Source: Typhlomys cinereus (Eukaryota > Chordata > Mammalia > Rodentia > Platacanthomyidae). Taken from it: a stretch of 64,000 nt of DNA. Numbering within the stretch: the stretch's first letter is position 1; each line of letters starts with the position of its first letter. The stretch is taken from positions 434,001-498,000 of the forward strand of contig JALPQD010000241.1 of assembly GCA_023101885.1 (NCBI GenBank), read 5' to 3'. A program made the position numbers and the translations under genes. The notes under the pieces were generated by a model. It ran no database searches. It saw only the letters and a program-made list of their open reading frames with translations, and was not told the origin of the DNA. Below, piece by piece: positions 1 through 11,450 of this stretch.

Positions 1-362
1 AAAATGCTGACTCGGAGCAATCTCTGAGGAGGAATATGGTTCTTCAGTGGATGATTTGGGAAAAGGCTGGCTATACATGATTATATGGTTCTATGTGCTT
101 GAAAGGACCTGCAGAATATCTCTTTAAAGTGTTAATTTTTCAGGGAAGCAGACTTAAAATTGTCTTCTGGAAGTACCTCCAGGGAATTGTGTGAGACCCA
201 AGGGTGCCAAGAGAGGAGTGAGTGTTTAGACTAAATCAGGGACAGCAAACCTGATTACTGTTTCTGTTCTCCCCTCTTCTCCCTCTCCACAGACAGATCA
301 CACAGAAACACATAGCTAATAACTTAACTACAATTTATAGGACTTTTAAAAGACTGTTGTTA
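1..362. other. Unassigned sequence, no feature recognised
   Basis: Moderately AT-rich, non-repetitive in appearance. No long frame, splice-bounded exon or repeat family is recognised on either strand. Confidence 0.5.
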
Positions 363-511
363 GAGTCTGGTGAGATGACCCAGTGGGTAAAGATGTTTAT
401 CTTCAAGCCAGAGGATCAAAGATTGATCCCTAAATCACACATGGTAGAACAAAACAGACTTCTTCCTGAAAGTTATGCTTTCACTTCCACATGAGTACTG
501 TGACATAGCAT

Positions 512-591
<80 letters not shown>

Positions 592-610
592 TACACACAC
601 ACACATTAAA
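363..610 (+). mobile_element. B3-like SINE (B2 superfamily) with (CT)n(CA)n tail
   Basis: The head has the B2-type tRNA-like start (TCTGGTGAGATGACCCAGTG). It is followed by a B-box-like GATTGATCCC, a 'cacatggtagaa' block and a body ending in 'acttccacatgagtactgtgac', which match the order of blocks in rodent B3. The 3' end passes into about 40 bp of (CT)n and then (CA)n up to about 606. No clear target-site duplication was found, so it is probably old. Confidence 0.7.
514..606. repeat. (CT)n(CA)n compound microsatellite
   Basis: About 40 bases of CT dinucleotides (ending near 553) are followed directly by about 35 bases of CA and, after a short break, a second CA run. It is the expanded 3' tail of the SINE just upstream. 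Confidence 0.95.
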
Positions 611-2055
611 CAAATACAAAAGTCAATCTGAATATGATTAAGAATACTATAAAACTGAGAAAAAAGGAGAACTCCAGGGCCCTCAGTGTAAAGCAGATGA
701 TTTACTTGATAAAATGCAATAGTGTTCATTAGGTAGAGAAATGTTCTGTGTTTGGATTTTATACCTAAAACAGGTCTAGCGATAGATTGTTAGGGACACT
801 TAGAAGTTTACTTTTTCTGCCATAATGCTAATCAGAATGATCTCACATTTTGTCAAAGTTTTCTAACAGACAGTTAATGAGCAAGAGGTACAGTCACTAC
901 AGTCAAGGTCAATTTTGTGACCACTCTCGCCTTTCCTAGCCTCACGAATTAAGCCTTTACTGTTGACTCAGGGGTTCTAGTAGGACCTGAGCCTTAAATT
1001 GCCCTTGAAAATTAACAAATGTTTAAAACTGTTTTGAAACTCCATACATATAATAGATATAAAAGTAAATGTCATTTCTTTTAAAATTACTGTGAAAGAT
1101 GACCTCATATAATTAAACTGTAAAGTTTGTAACCTTAAATCCATCTGAAAAATCCATTTTGCCAAGTTGAATACCCCATTTTCAAATTCCAAGGTTTAAG
1201 ACATTGTGTTGGGGAACCGTTCGGTATGTCATGGTCTGAAAAATTTAAGACATTTTAATAATTTCTGTATTGATTGCATGTATAACAGTTTGAATATAGT
1301 GGTTTTGGTTAAATATACTATTAAGATTAATTTTATCCACTAAAAAATTATTCTGAAGAATCGTGGCAGACAGTCAATAAAAACTAGTCCTAAAAAATCA
1401 AAGCCCTAGAGGCTAGAAATGTAGGTGAATATTCTACATTAGCAAGAGCCTGGTTTCCATGTCCAATGATGAGAAAAAGGAAAAGAACAAAATGAAGCAA
1501 TGAAAACAACTGAAAAGCTATGGAATGATGTCAAGAGAGAACCTAAATGAAAATTTTCCTGGGTTATGATATGTTAATATATATTTATTGTGCAACAAAT
1601 GTGTTCGATATTAATTTTTAATATATTATCTATTTTAATTATGTGTGTACATGTTTGTGTGTTTGTAGGTATCTTATCTGTTGAGCTATTTCATAGACCC
1701 TCCTGTAAGATATTTATAATAAGGGCGGGGAGTGCTCTATATGTAAAGTGAGAAGTTTACATGATAATATATGGAAAGTATCTTTGCTTTCTTCTCAGTT
1801 TTAACATCTAAAGTCATATAAAATAATATCAATTTTTAAATGAATATTAAGCAAAGAAATTTAAGCAGTGACTCATAAGCCAATTTTCCTAAATGTATTA
1901 GAAAATCAAAACTACAGATGTTGAAAATAGAGTCCAGGAATAACAAAGTCATTATACATCACAGTTTATGGAGTGGACAGTGATATTCATAGCTTTGAAG
2001 TTTTCCATCACCACAAAATGACTGAAACATTTAATCAGTCATGTGCTTGATGAAA
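611..2055. other. Unassigned AT-rich sequence
   Basis: About 1.4 kb of AT-rich DNA with short frames only. No repeat family or conserved coding pattern was recognised. Confidence 0.5.
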
Positions 2056-2059
2056 ACGT

Positions 2060-2265
2060 GCTGTAATCCCAGTTACTTGACAAGTTGTAGGGATTGCTGT
2101 GAGTTCAGGTCTTGTCTGGGCTACAGAGTGACTTAAAAGCTGTCCTGAGTAATAGAATGAAACCTTGTCTCAAACTAAAAAGTGAGAGGAGGTCTGGGCA
2201 TGTGGTTCAGTAGTCTAATGCCTTCCTAGGATGTACAGGGCCTTGGCTTCAATTCTCAGTGCAAG
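2060..2265 (+). mobile_element. B1 joined to ID element (ID_B1-type composite SINE)
   Basis: Positions 2060-2178 have the 7SL-derived B1 pattern: 'ctgtaatcccag', then 'gggattgctgtgagttcagg', 'gtctgggctacagagtgac' and an A-rich end after 'accttgtctcaaa'. From about 2191 an ID-type tRNA-like unit follows ('tctgggcatgtggttcagt' to 'ttcaattctcagtgc'). The same order B1 then ID, in the same orientation, is known for rodent composite SINEs. The tail is GA-rich. Both parts are well diverged. Confidence 0.75.
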
Positions 2266-2414
2266 AGAGAATGACAGAAAGAGAGAGAAGGAGAGAAAGA
2301 GGGAGAGAGGTTTGAATGCGAGTTGTCCCCACTCTTTAGCTCATGTTAATGTTCAGGAAGGTAATGCAACATTCTGGAGTGGTGAATTGTCAAAGGGATG
2401 TACATATGGGATGT

Positions 2415-2666
2415 AGACATGGAGGGTAGGGAGCCCAGCCCTGCTTCTTGTCAAGTTGTTCTTGTTTGCTCTTGCTCTCTCTGCCTCCCTGATGGCTGAA
2501 GTGATCTAAACTCACCTCCTGCTTTTGCCTGCAGCCCTGCTTACTACTATGTGATTTCTGTCATAGTTGGTTATAACTCTGCTAGAACTATAAACCAGAT
2601 AACTATCATTTCTCCTCTAAGTTTCTTTAGTCTGAGTACTGTCTCACAGCCAAAATAAAAATAACT

Positions 2667-2668
<2 letters not shown>
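2415..2668 (+). mobile_element. MT/ORR1-like MaLR LTR, 3' part
   Basis: The block order 'gctctctctgcctccctgatggctg', 'actcacctcctgc', 'gtttctttagtctgagtactgt', 'ctcacagcc' and 'aaataaaaataact' resembles the 3' half of rodent MaLR LTRs of the MT/ORR1 group, which end after a polyadenylation signal. No internal region or second LTR was found, so it would be a solo or partial LTR. The assignment is from memory of the family pattern. Confidence 0.55.
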
Positions 2669-2719
<51 letters not shown>

Positions 2720-2765
2720 AGAGAGAGGGAGAGAGAGAGAAAGGTAGGAAGGGAGGGAGGGACGG
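2669..2765. repeat. (GA)n polypurine tract
   Basis: About 75 bases of near-perfect GA dinucleotides pass into GGGA/GGAA purine sequence. It directly abuts the 3' end of the MaLR-like LTR. Confidence 0.95.
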
Positions 2766-3265
2766 AGGGAAGAATGAAAGGAGATACCTGAAGAGTTAAG
2801 AAATTTACAATGATAATAATAACTGGTAATCTAGAAAAAGAATAAATTATTTATTTGATTTTTATAAATATTATATATTCAACAAGTCATTGCAACACTG
2901 AGATTTTTATTTTACATTCACCATATAGCTAGATGATGTAACCTTTAGGAACATTTTTTAAATAATAAATTATTTTCTAGACTCATACATAACTTAATAG
3001 CTATTTTTTGTAATTTCACATGGAAACAAATATGAGCTGGATACAGAATTTTTGAGTGGGGAAAGGTGACTGTCTTAAAACCTGGCAGATACTTACTATC
3101 TACTGGCAATGTCATAAACCAAAAGGCAAGTGTTAACTTCATTTTCCTCCTCAAAATAAAATATTCCCTTGATTTATATCTTGTTTCTAATATGTTAAGT
3201 CTATTTTGTTTTTCAGTAATTTTGGATTATGAAAATGTCTCTTTTTCATCTAAGGATATTTTCTT
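2766..3265. other. Unassigned AT-rich sequence
   Basis: AT-rich DNA without a recognised repeat. Overlapping short frames on both strands here show no family resemblance. Confidence 0.4.
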
Positions 3266-3438
3266 CTACTGTTTTGATATTTTGATCATATTCACCTCAT
3301 TCTAGTCTTCCTATTTCTTATCTCCCTCCAATTACATAAGAGATTATTCTTCTTTCCAACATACCTTTTTCCTATTTTCGAATTTTTTGTTTGTTCAATA
3401 GCCCACCGAATATCCTTAAGGTTTGGTTTCTTTGCTTA

Positions 3439-3494
<56 letters not shown>

Positions 3495-3670
3495 AAGAGA
3501 ACATGGGGACTTAGCACAGGGTTAAAAAAATCCTTAAAGAAAAATGACTTTGCATCTCCCAGTAGCTATTAACTATCAATAGCTCCAGGGCTGGTGGTAG
3601 AACTTCATTTGCCCCTATCCTGCCCATGCTAGAATATTGGCAGATTCAATCTTCTTTCTGCTCTGTTTTT
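3266..3670 (-). mobile_element. Lx-like LINE-1 3' UTR fragment, antisense
   Basis: On the + strand, blocks such as 'ttttgatcatattcacc', 'caatagcccaccga', 'aaagaaaaatgact' and 'tatcaatagctccagggctgg' follow the order I know from antisense rodent L1/Lx 3' UTRs. A (TG)n tract (3447-3491) sits inside it. A second, shorter fragment of the same sequence lies at about 4130-4300. Confidence 0.5.
3447..3491. repeat. (TG)n microsatellite
   Basis: About 22 TG units, almost uninterrupted, inside the antisense L1-like 3' UTR fragment. Confidence 0.95.
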
Positions 3671-4129
3671 GATGCTTATTTTTGCTTGGCTTTTATGAAC
3701 CCTTCCTTTAAATCATATTTAACATTAAGAGTTTATACTCTCAGATATAAAAAAACAATAGATTACATAATTTGCTTAGTTGTATATCCATTTCTTTTAT
3801 TTTAAACTCTTGTAAATTTTACTATCCTCTTCCTTCATTTTTTAGAGTTTTAGTTTATCATCTACATTACTGCTTTAATTTTCTACTGTGTTAATTTTAT
3901 TCCTTATCATTCCTTGACATATTCTATCAGTTTAATTACATATAAAAATTTCCCTTACCACTTAAAACCTTTCAGTAATTTCATATTTCACTGCAGATTC
4001 ATCTCCATATATTTTATGATTTAAGTTTTAACTGAGAGTACTTAATGCAAGTCCTAAAACAGCAACAACAGAAACAAAACATATAAATTCTATTAACAAA
4101 ACTTCTTTTACTTTGAATTTTCCCTGATG
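3671..4129. other. AT-rich sequence, possibly L1-derived
   Basis: Strongly AT-rich with T-rich runs like antisense ancient L1, but I could not place it within an L1 consensus. Confidence 0.3.
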
Positions 4130-4300
4130 TTTTCCTTCATATTGTTGGAGAGTCATTTCCTGAACTTCATTTTCTTACCTCCCTCTCATTACATAAAAGA
4201 TGATTCTTCTTTCCAACATATCTTTTTTCTACTTTCAAATATTTTTGTTTGTTTAATAACCCACCAAATTTACTTAAGGTTGTTTTGCATATTTTTATAG
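4130..4300 (-). mobile_element. Second Lx-like LINE-1 3' UTR fragment, antisense
   Basis: Positions about 4172-4290 align with about 3318-3430 at roughly 85 percent by eye, sharing 'attattcttctttccaacat'-like and 'cccaccaaa' blocks in the same order and orientation. Two fragments of one repeat family explain the pair better than a unique local duplication. Confidence 0.5.
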
Positions 4301-4640
4301 AGGAGAGTTCTCTTTAGATATATGAGTTTCCCGAACAATCTCAATATATACTTGTTCTTTGATACCCTGAATATCCATGCCGTGGTAAAAATACATCTTG
4401 TAGAAGGATGCCACCTAAAGAGACACCCCAAGCCACATAAGCATTAGCCTAATGCAGAGCTTCTGAAGTAAAATATGACCATTTGAAGACATCTTTAACT
4501 GATCATTTGCATGCAGAAATTTATACCCCAGAGTTCTCCACTCCTGCTGCTTTCTCTGCTCCCACTCTGACCCATGCCAGGCAATGCATGCCAGGTTCTG
4601 TTTTGCACACTTTCCAAGAGCATCACACCAAATGGAGAGA
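4301..4640. other. Unassigned sequence
   Basis: No frame or repeat recognised between the two L1 fragments. Confidence 0.4.
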
Positions 4641-5560
4641 GAAATAAAGAGATAGGCTAATCATCCAATCAATTAATGGACTAATGAACTGAATATGCCA
4701 TTCTCAAAAGAAGACATATGAATGGGCAATAAATATTTGAAACAGTGTTCAACATCATTAGTCATCAGAGAAATGTACTTTAAAACTAATTTGTGATTCC
4801 ATCTCACTCCAGTCAGAATTATTATCATCAAACAACAACAATAGCAGTACCTCACAAAGTAAAAATAATGTGGTTGGGGATATAGAAAAAGAGGAACTTT
4901 TGTTCTCTGCCAGAGGGAAAGTAAACCTCTGTGGAAATCATATGGAAATTCTATAACAAGCTAAAACAGAATTACTATGTGGCCCAACTATCCCACTCCT
5001 AAATGCATATTAAAATTAGTCTATATTACACTGGCTCTATAGTCACATTCATGTCTACTGCCATACTATCCAAAATTGCCAAAAACTGTCCTGGAGGTCC
5101 ATCAACAAATTAATAGACAAAGAAAGTGTAGTACATATACACAATTGAACTTTATGCAGCCACAAAACAAGATGAAGCCACGACATTTGTGGGAATATGG
5201 ATGCGTGTGGAAAATACTATGTTAAGTGAGATGTCAGATTCATAAACGCAGTTACCACATACTTCTTCCAAACATGGAGAATAGATTTAAAATTATATAT
5301 GTGTGTAGAAGTGTCTACGTGCATTTAGGTCATAAACAACCAAAGGAACCATAAGAGGAGTGGAAAAAAACCCACAGGGAGTGGAGTGCATAGAACGAGA
5401 AAATAGGAGTGAACGTCAGAGGCAGGGGCAGCATCCATCCAGGCAGTGGTAGACAGGACGCAGGGGAAGGCTGCAAAAGAGAGCAAGATTGAGAGCAACA
5501 TGTAAGGAGATTGTGAAAATGTCATTATAAAGCTCCTTACTGTGCATGGTAACCAAAAGC
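4641..5560 (+). pseudogene. Ancient LINE-1 3' end (late ORF2 to 3' UTR), degraded
   Basis: The + strand carries the hallmarks of late L1 ORF2: 'caaaagaagacatatgaatgg' followed by 'caacatcattagtcatcag', the 'gtcagaattattatcatcaaa' block, 'ggaacttttgttctctgcc', 'atggaaattctataac', 'ctatgtggcccaactatcccac' and 'ctttatgcagccacaaaa'. The frame is broken throughout. After about 5270 it continues as G/A-rich 3' UTR whose end is not sharp. Divergence suggests an insertion that predates the rodents. Confidence 0.8.
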
Positions 5561-5914
5561 AAAGTCATTTGAAAACTAAAAGGAACTATGAAACAGCAAC
5601 AGATGCGCCATGCTGTTTGTGTCCAGTGGCCGATGCTCCTGTGACTTGAGGACTCCGTGTGGTGACCCCCCACAGATGTGGTGGAGGATGGAATGCCAGA
5701 CAGGAATACTATTTACTATCTTTCTAATGCTAATCATGTGCCCATTAAGTAGACTTGTTACCAGCAACATCTAATCTGCCCTTTCATATAACTGACAGGA
5801 GAAAATAATCTCATAGTTTGGAAATTTTCTGGTAAACTCTCTTAGGTTCTGAAAATATCATGATATTTTTGACTATTGATTTTGAAGGGAAGGGAAGGGA
5901 AGAGGAAGTTCTCT

Positions 5915-6028
5915 AGTTCAATTTCAAACCTACTAAATCAGAAACTCTGGGGCTAGGACCCAGAAATATATGATTTAGTAAACACCCCCATCCTGATAAC
6001 ATGAAAGCTTGTGAACCACTGCCCAGTG
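5915..6028 (+). mobile_element. MER5-like hAT (Charlie) DNA transposon fragment
   Basis: The series 'tactaaatcagaaactctgggg', 'ctaggacccagaaata', 'aacacccccatcctgat' and 'cttgtgaaccactgccc' follows the order of the non-autonomous MER5 element. Terminal inverted repeats are not preserved. Confidence 0.6.
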
Positions 6029-6147
6029 AACAGAGCCCACCACAGTCAGTGCACTGTGATCCCAGGGTTTAAGTTCAGCACATCTTCCTCTGTCCCAGGC
6101 ACGAAGTTAAGAACAAACTAAAGTAAAATTAATAGGTGGCTTCACTG

Positions 6148-6192
6148 TTTGTTCATTCATCCATCCATCCATTCATTCATTCATCCATCTGT
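6148..6192. repeat. (CATC/CATT)n tetranucleotide repeat
   Basis: About ten units alternating ATCC and ATTC. Confidence 0.9.
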
Positions 6193-6364
6193 ATCCTCTA
6201 TTATACAAACAATGGAATATTGCCTAGTCTGGTGATAGATGGAAATATATGCAAGCATCTAATTTAGAATGTATTTTGTTGAGCATGGTCTGTGAAGGAG
6301 ATCCTCAAGAACACTTAACGTGATTCTGAGTAAATAGCTAAAGTTTTTCAAAGAAGAAAATGTT

Positions 6365-6692
6365 GCTTTTCTTAAAGTTTGTGTGTGTTTGTGTGTGTGT
6401 ATGTGTGCGTGTGTGCGTGTAGACACGTGTTTATATAGGTGCTTATGTGGGTGGAGGTTCGAGGATAATATTTAGGGTCATCCACTATCTATCTCCCACC
6501 TTATTTTGGGATTGGGTCTCTAATTAAACTCAGAGATGGCCTTTGAGACTAGAACGGTAAGCTAGCTTGATATGGGAATTCCAAGGTTCTGCCTTCTAGG
6601 ACTAGAATTACAGTCATGTTTCCACGGTCACCTGGCATTTTCAAAGGGGACTTTGGGGATCTGAACTCTAGTCCTTTTAATTGTATAGTTTT
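6365..6692 (-). mobile_element. B4-like SINE, antisense
   Basis: On the + strand a (TG)-rich start is followed by 'gggtggaggttcgaggata', 'ttgggattgggtctct', a B1-like middle ('ctaggactagaattacagtc') and an ID-like end ('ggactttggggatctgaactc'). This is the antisense layout of the B4 chimera of ID and B1. It is highly diverged. Confidence 0.6.
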
Positions 6693-8075
6693 ATAGTTAG
6701 ATACGGGTATCAAGTTGACAATTGAAAGCTTGGAGCTCTGGGCACATTTGTAAAGAATTGGTAGTTGACTTAAGCCCTGAACAAACAAAGAGATCCTCTG
6801 ACTAATAGGGAGGTCCAGCCCATAGTGGGGAATCCTGAGCAGACAATAAGATGAAGGGAGCTGTTTAGGGAAGCTGGCATCCTTTGACATACTTGGTCAG
6901 GCATGCTGGTATGACAAGTAAGGACTCTCCCTTTCTCATCAGTCCTGTGGATTTGTGGATATGGTATGGCCAGCTCTCTTAGCCGCTGGTGTTGGTGTGA
7001 CTTCTCCTACTCAGCTCTGTTAAGAACAGGAACTGGACAATCATAACCCAAAGGAAAACGCTTTGTTCACTTAAACTGTTTTGTCACAAATTTATCAGTA
7101 ATACATGCAGAGCAACTGCAGCATACAGCAAGTGCTTTTATTTCAGTGCATGAAAAGGAAATATTTGAGACACTAGATAGTGACATAAAACAGCCAAGAA
7201 TTACTTAAGCAAAGATAAAGTGGAAAACACATGGGACAAAAATATCTGATATTACCAAGAGAAGTAGCATTAGTAGGCATGGTAGACTATGGAGTCTGAG
7301 AGACAGGACTTATGGTGTATTCAGAATGGAGGATGAGAGTTGGGCCTCATGCAAGACATACAGAGAAGAAAGAGCCCAGCGAGTGGTCCTGACAAGTATA
7401 TCCAGCACCCACAAAACCTCCTGGTGTGCTCCTGAAGTGACAGGCATGAGTCACATTCTTGCTGTGAGATTTGATTCTCTACCCAGGGAACCAACTGTGA
7501 TCTCTCCAGTCTGGGGGGCAGTAAGGAAGGTGGTGAGGATCTTTTCTGGGAATGGAGAAACTGGCAATTTGCAGTGTGGCAGAATGTAGCTGTGGGGACT
7601 AGAGAACCTTTTCTATTTGAAATACTTGAAGTTTGGGACTGAACTATGTTGGACACAAGAGTCTAGCACAGTTTGAAGTATAAATTAACTTTGCTCATGC
7701 CAAATGTTCTGGAGCTTTGAGTGCAATAAACTTGAACTTCTCAGATACATTAGAAAAAATTTAGGTGAATTTCTTTAACTGATCAAAACTGAATAAATAT
7801 GTCAATGCTAGTGCCAAACAGACAGGGAACATGAAAGAAGCTGGCTACTCCAATACTGATATGTGGCTCTTAGGAATGGAGGTAAAGAAAACTCGACAAG
7901 AGAAGTTTGGGCATAGATGGTATTCACAGGTGTCTGTGACTCTTGCCAAAACTTTGGGAGGTTTCAGGAGCTTGTAAGCCCGTTTTGAATGTCATTATTC
8001 TAGAAATTGTCCTGTCTCCCAAGCTATTTCATGTGCACTAAAGATTAGAGGAAAGGAATTAGCATTGTCACAGTC
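6693..8075. other. Unassigned sequence
   Basis: About 1.4 kb without a recognised repeat. Frames near 7320-7660 exist on both strands but show no domain or splice context and are judged to be chance. Confidence 0.5.
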
Positions 8076-8079
8076 AGAT

Positions 8080-8175
8080 GAAAGAAAAAAGCAGATGTGT
8101 GAAATCTGTAATCTACCCCAAATCTCACATAGCTAAGAGGTGGCAGTGGCATATTTGAAACTAGACACCCAGGAT
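8080..8175 (+). mobile_element. MIR fragment
   Basis: The string 'aatctcacatagctaagaggtgg' and then 'gcatatttgaaactagaca' matches the MIR core and tail pattern (cacacagctagtaagtggc, then gattcgaacccag). Confidence 0.6.
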
Positions 8176-9360
8176 GACAAGAGTCGCCCTCTTCCCCCAA
8201 CTTTTTCCACAGAATTTTCTCTTCTGTCTTCTCTTCTGTCTGGTCCTGTAAACTTGGCTTTGCCAAGGTGGCCCCCAAGGGTCTTTATCCACATAGTTTA
8301 AGAGTCAGAGCAGCAGTTTCACAAAACACATCTGAATCAGGTTTTCAGTGATTCAATGAGTCCAGATTTACGAAGTTAAGAAACATTAAATCCTTCCTTT
8401 TCTGGGATTCAGGGAGAAGAAATGCCTTCCCTCTGCCAACTGAAAAATAAAGTGGTTTCTCCTTTCAGGCTTCCAACGTCCAGGAAACACAGATGAGCAA
8501 AGTTTCAAAGTTGTCACCACCTGCTGAGTGCATTCAGCAGACATCCAGGTTGGCCTCACTCTCAGTGGGCAAATCTCTCAGGCTTAGGGCCACATCTGGA
8601 ATAGGACATAAACTCAGGTAAGAAGAAACGTCAGAGGAAGGGGCTTCTGATTGTTCACATGCTCCTACACACAACCATTATGTATCATGGTAGGTTAGTA
8701 AAGGACAACCAGCAGCAGCCAGTCCCCATTCTACTGGGAGACTGGAGGTTCCATGAAGCTGATCAAGGGCTAATATCATAAGACAGATGCTATTGTCAGC
8801 TGAGGCTGTAAGAAGCAGGAAGTGGGGAAGTAGGAAGGTAAAGAAGTCTGTCCACATCTGGGAAGATGTGAAAACTAGTTGGATGATTGAGGACAATCAG
8901 AATCAGCACACAGTGGCCAAGCTCAGGAGACATTCGAAGCTCTTAGGGGCTGGAGGTTCAGTTTTAGAAAGGAGACTGAAGTCTGTGCTGGAGGTAATAT
9001 CTTTCTGGTTTACGACTCAAGTAGTCACAAGAACACATGCAAAGTTGGTCTCACAAGTGAAGACAAGCTATATTTCCAAGCGGTTTCATGGAAGACAAGA
9101 TGTAAAGGGAGCATGTCAGGGATACTGAGCAGCCTTGCACACAGTTTGGATTTTGGAATGTACGAATTCATTGTTGTGTCATATTTGATACAGACTTGCA
9201 GCACGCAAGCCCAGGGTTTAGTGAAATCTGATTTAGTCCACACTAGGGATACGAAAACATTAGCAAGGCTATGTTGCACAAGACAAAATACTGCTGAGAT
9301 GTCATGCCTATCAACATGTTCACAACCTAAGCACTACCATCGAGAGCATCTTTCTTATGA
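8176..9360. other. Unassigned sequence
   Basis: No repeat family recognised. A + strand frame at 8787-9128 overlaps frames on the other strand, has no recognisable domain and no sign of being an exon. Confidence 0.5.
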
Positions 9361-9363
9361 AAA

Positions 9364-9446
9364 GTTAAAAAAAAAAAAGGATTGTCCATTTGGGGGCAGG
9401 TCAAAAAAAGAAAAAAGAAGGAAAACAAAACAAAACAAAACACCGT
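9364..9446. repeat. A-rich and purine-rich low-complexity tract
   Basis: A 12-base A run followed by AAAAAG/GGAAAAC-type sequence; simple low-complexity DNA, possibly a decayed retroposon tail. Confidence 0.7.
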
Positions 9447-9499
9447 AACAACAAAAACATTTACAAATATGGCCAACCTTGACTTTAAGTTTTCTTTCA

Positions 9500-11140
9500 A
9501 AAGCTTATCAAGACAGAAATAATTATGTCTCTCTTATCTTAGGTTGGAAAATGAAGAATTTTTTTCCTGTAGGCTTTAATTTTGAAATGTCACCATGTTC
9601 TAGGAATTAAAAGTATAGTCCCTAACTGAATAATATGAATAAAATGAATGCTCCTGGTGTAAGCTTGTCTCTCTCTGAGGCCACCATAGGCCAAGCAGTG
9701 ACAAATGGCAGGACCACGACGCCCAGTCTCAGCAGATCTCAGTGGTGTTTCTGTCCTGCAGAGCACTCCCCAGAGGCTGCTCGCTGCTGGTAAGCAACAT
9801 GTTTAAGTTCTTGTCTCGGAGGTTCTTCATGGCCTTTCATTTTTTTTTTCTTCTTTCTGCTCATCAAGCAGGGTCACCTAAATATGTCTGTTTATGTGTA
9901 TATGTGACAGGTTTTGTCTTCTTGATATCCCCAAGCGACCCTTTCTATCTAACAGCACATACTTGGAGGCAACTGTCAGAAAATGAGTTCACAGAAGCTG
10001 GGCTTCCGAGGCTCAGTGGGAATCCTGAGTCATACAATACGAGGTAGTTTCACAAGCCAATTTATCCAGCACAACTCTCAGACAATGAAACATGACAAGC
10101 CGACGCCTCACACAATATCGTCCACTTTGTCACCTCTCCTCTGCCTGCTTTTCCAAACCACCTGGGGATTGCCCATCAGGCTTGCCTTGGTGTTTTGCAG
10201 ACCCTGTGTCTGAGCCTTCCCGGGCCCTCACGCCTCTCCCCTCATCTGCAATCAGAAGTAGGGGCTGGCCGCGGTGCTGTGGGGGAGGGGAGCAGCATAA
10301 GCTCCAATCAGATGAGACGATGAGGAAGCTCGCTTCTGCCCAGCACCCAAGCCACCGGCTGCCTTCTGGCCACAGTCTGGCCTGACTGGCAGGAGAACCA
10401 GCTTGTTGAGTCACCTTGTAAATTGTTTCAAATGAGTTTTTCTTTCTTGTTAATGTACCAAGGTAGAAGGAGGTGACCAGGCGAAGGCTGTTGAGCAAAG
10501 AGAGCAGACTTGGGAGGAAAGAACTCAAGGGAACTGGCGGTGGAGGGAGCGTGAAGGGATGGGATTATTTGCCTGCTCTGTCAAGGCAATCGATTTCAGC
10601 CGTAATAATAAAATAACACGGAGGGAAAAAAGCAGACGTGACAGAAGTGATGAGATGGAAATGAATCCTCATTACCTTGTCATAAAAGGACCACAGCTGT
10701 TGACACCATCCCGTCACGTGGAGAGGGCGGCACCTCACCCCAGAGTTTATCACGGGGAGCTGGGCAAAGAAGGAGGGGAAGAGAGAGACGGGCAGGGTGT
10801 TCAGCAGCAGAAGCAATCACACTCATCCGTGTGCCCATGGTGACAGACACTCTGAGGCTCCAGGAGCCATACCTCTGCCACTGAGCTCTACCAGGCCCCA
10901 CTTGTAGGTGCAGGGAAGACCACCTTATCCACTGCAGCAAGGCAAAGCCCTGAGATTTGTTATTTTGAATTCTCTGGCATGATCTATAAAATCATTCCTG
11001 TGGCCAGGGAGGCTGCAGGCAGTGGGCTGGTGCAGTCAGCAGTCTATAGGGCACTAGGTTTGCAGCAGTGGTGATGGGAGAGGCCATAGCACGTTGTCAC
11101 CGGCAGCCTGGAAGATTCCTTAACATCCCTTTTCCCACTT
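9500..11140. other. Repeat-poor, GC-richer island; candidate non-coding element
   Basis: This 1.6-kb stretch holds no recognised repeat and is visibly richer in GC than its surroundings, especially 10140-10400 and 10700-10950. Short frames overlap on both strands without agreement, and I see no exon or known domain. Motif-like words include TCACGTGG (about 10715), TGAGTCA (about 10408), ATCGATTTCAGCCG (about 10588) and AATAATAAAATAAC (about 10603). The mixture of GC-rich blocks and AT-rich homeobox-like words resembles conserved non-coding elements, but conservation cannot be seen from one sequence. Confidence 0.35.
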
Positions 11141-11144
11141 TCTT

Positions 11145-11450
11145 TTGCAAGCATATGTGTGTGAGAGAAGTAAGTACATGTATGCATTTGTTTGCATGTG
11201 TGTGAGTGAAGTTATGTGTGTGGGCACTAGGTGAGGTGTGTGTGGGGGAACGTCTAAACAGGCCCACATTTGCTGAAAGGGCTGGTCTGGCTGGTTAGTC
11301 AGCTTGCTCTGAGGATTCTAGTCTTTGTCTTCTGCAGCTAGAATTATAGTTGGACTACCATACCCACCCAGAATTTTATGTGAGATCTGGAGATCCACAT
11401 TTCAATCTCCAGTTAATAGCTTTAATGACTAAGTAATCTGCCTAGATCCT
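11145..11450 (-). mobile_element. B4-like SINE, antisense, degraded
   Basis: A TG-rich start, a B1-like middle ('tcttctgcagctagaattatagt', 'ctaccatacccaccca') and an ID-like end ('gagatctggagatcc', 'caatctcc') occur in antisense B4 order. It is very diverged. Confidence 0.5.

Noticed and set aside
3318..4290. Pair of similar 115-bp blocks first read as a unique local duplication
   Set aside because: Both blocks, with their flanks, resemble the antisense Lx/L1 3' UTR; two copies of one repeat family is the simpler explanation.
6148..6192. Tetranucleotide array considered as a possible CRISPR-like or satellite unit
   Set aside because: It is a plain (CATC/CATT) microsatellite with no spacers and no larger periodicity.
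10130..10528. 132-codon minus-strand frame in the GC-richer island
   Set aside because: Frames on both strands overlap here, as expected from GC-rich DNA with few stops. No domain, signal peptide, splice context or start context supports it.
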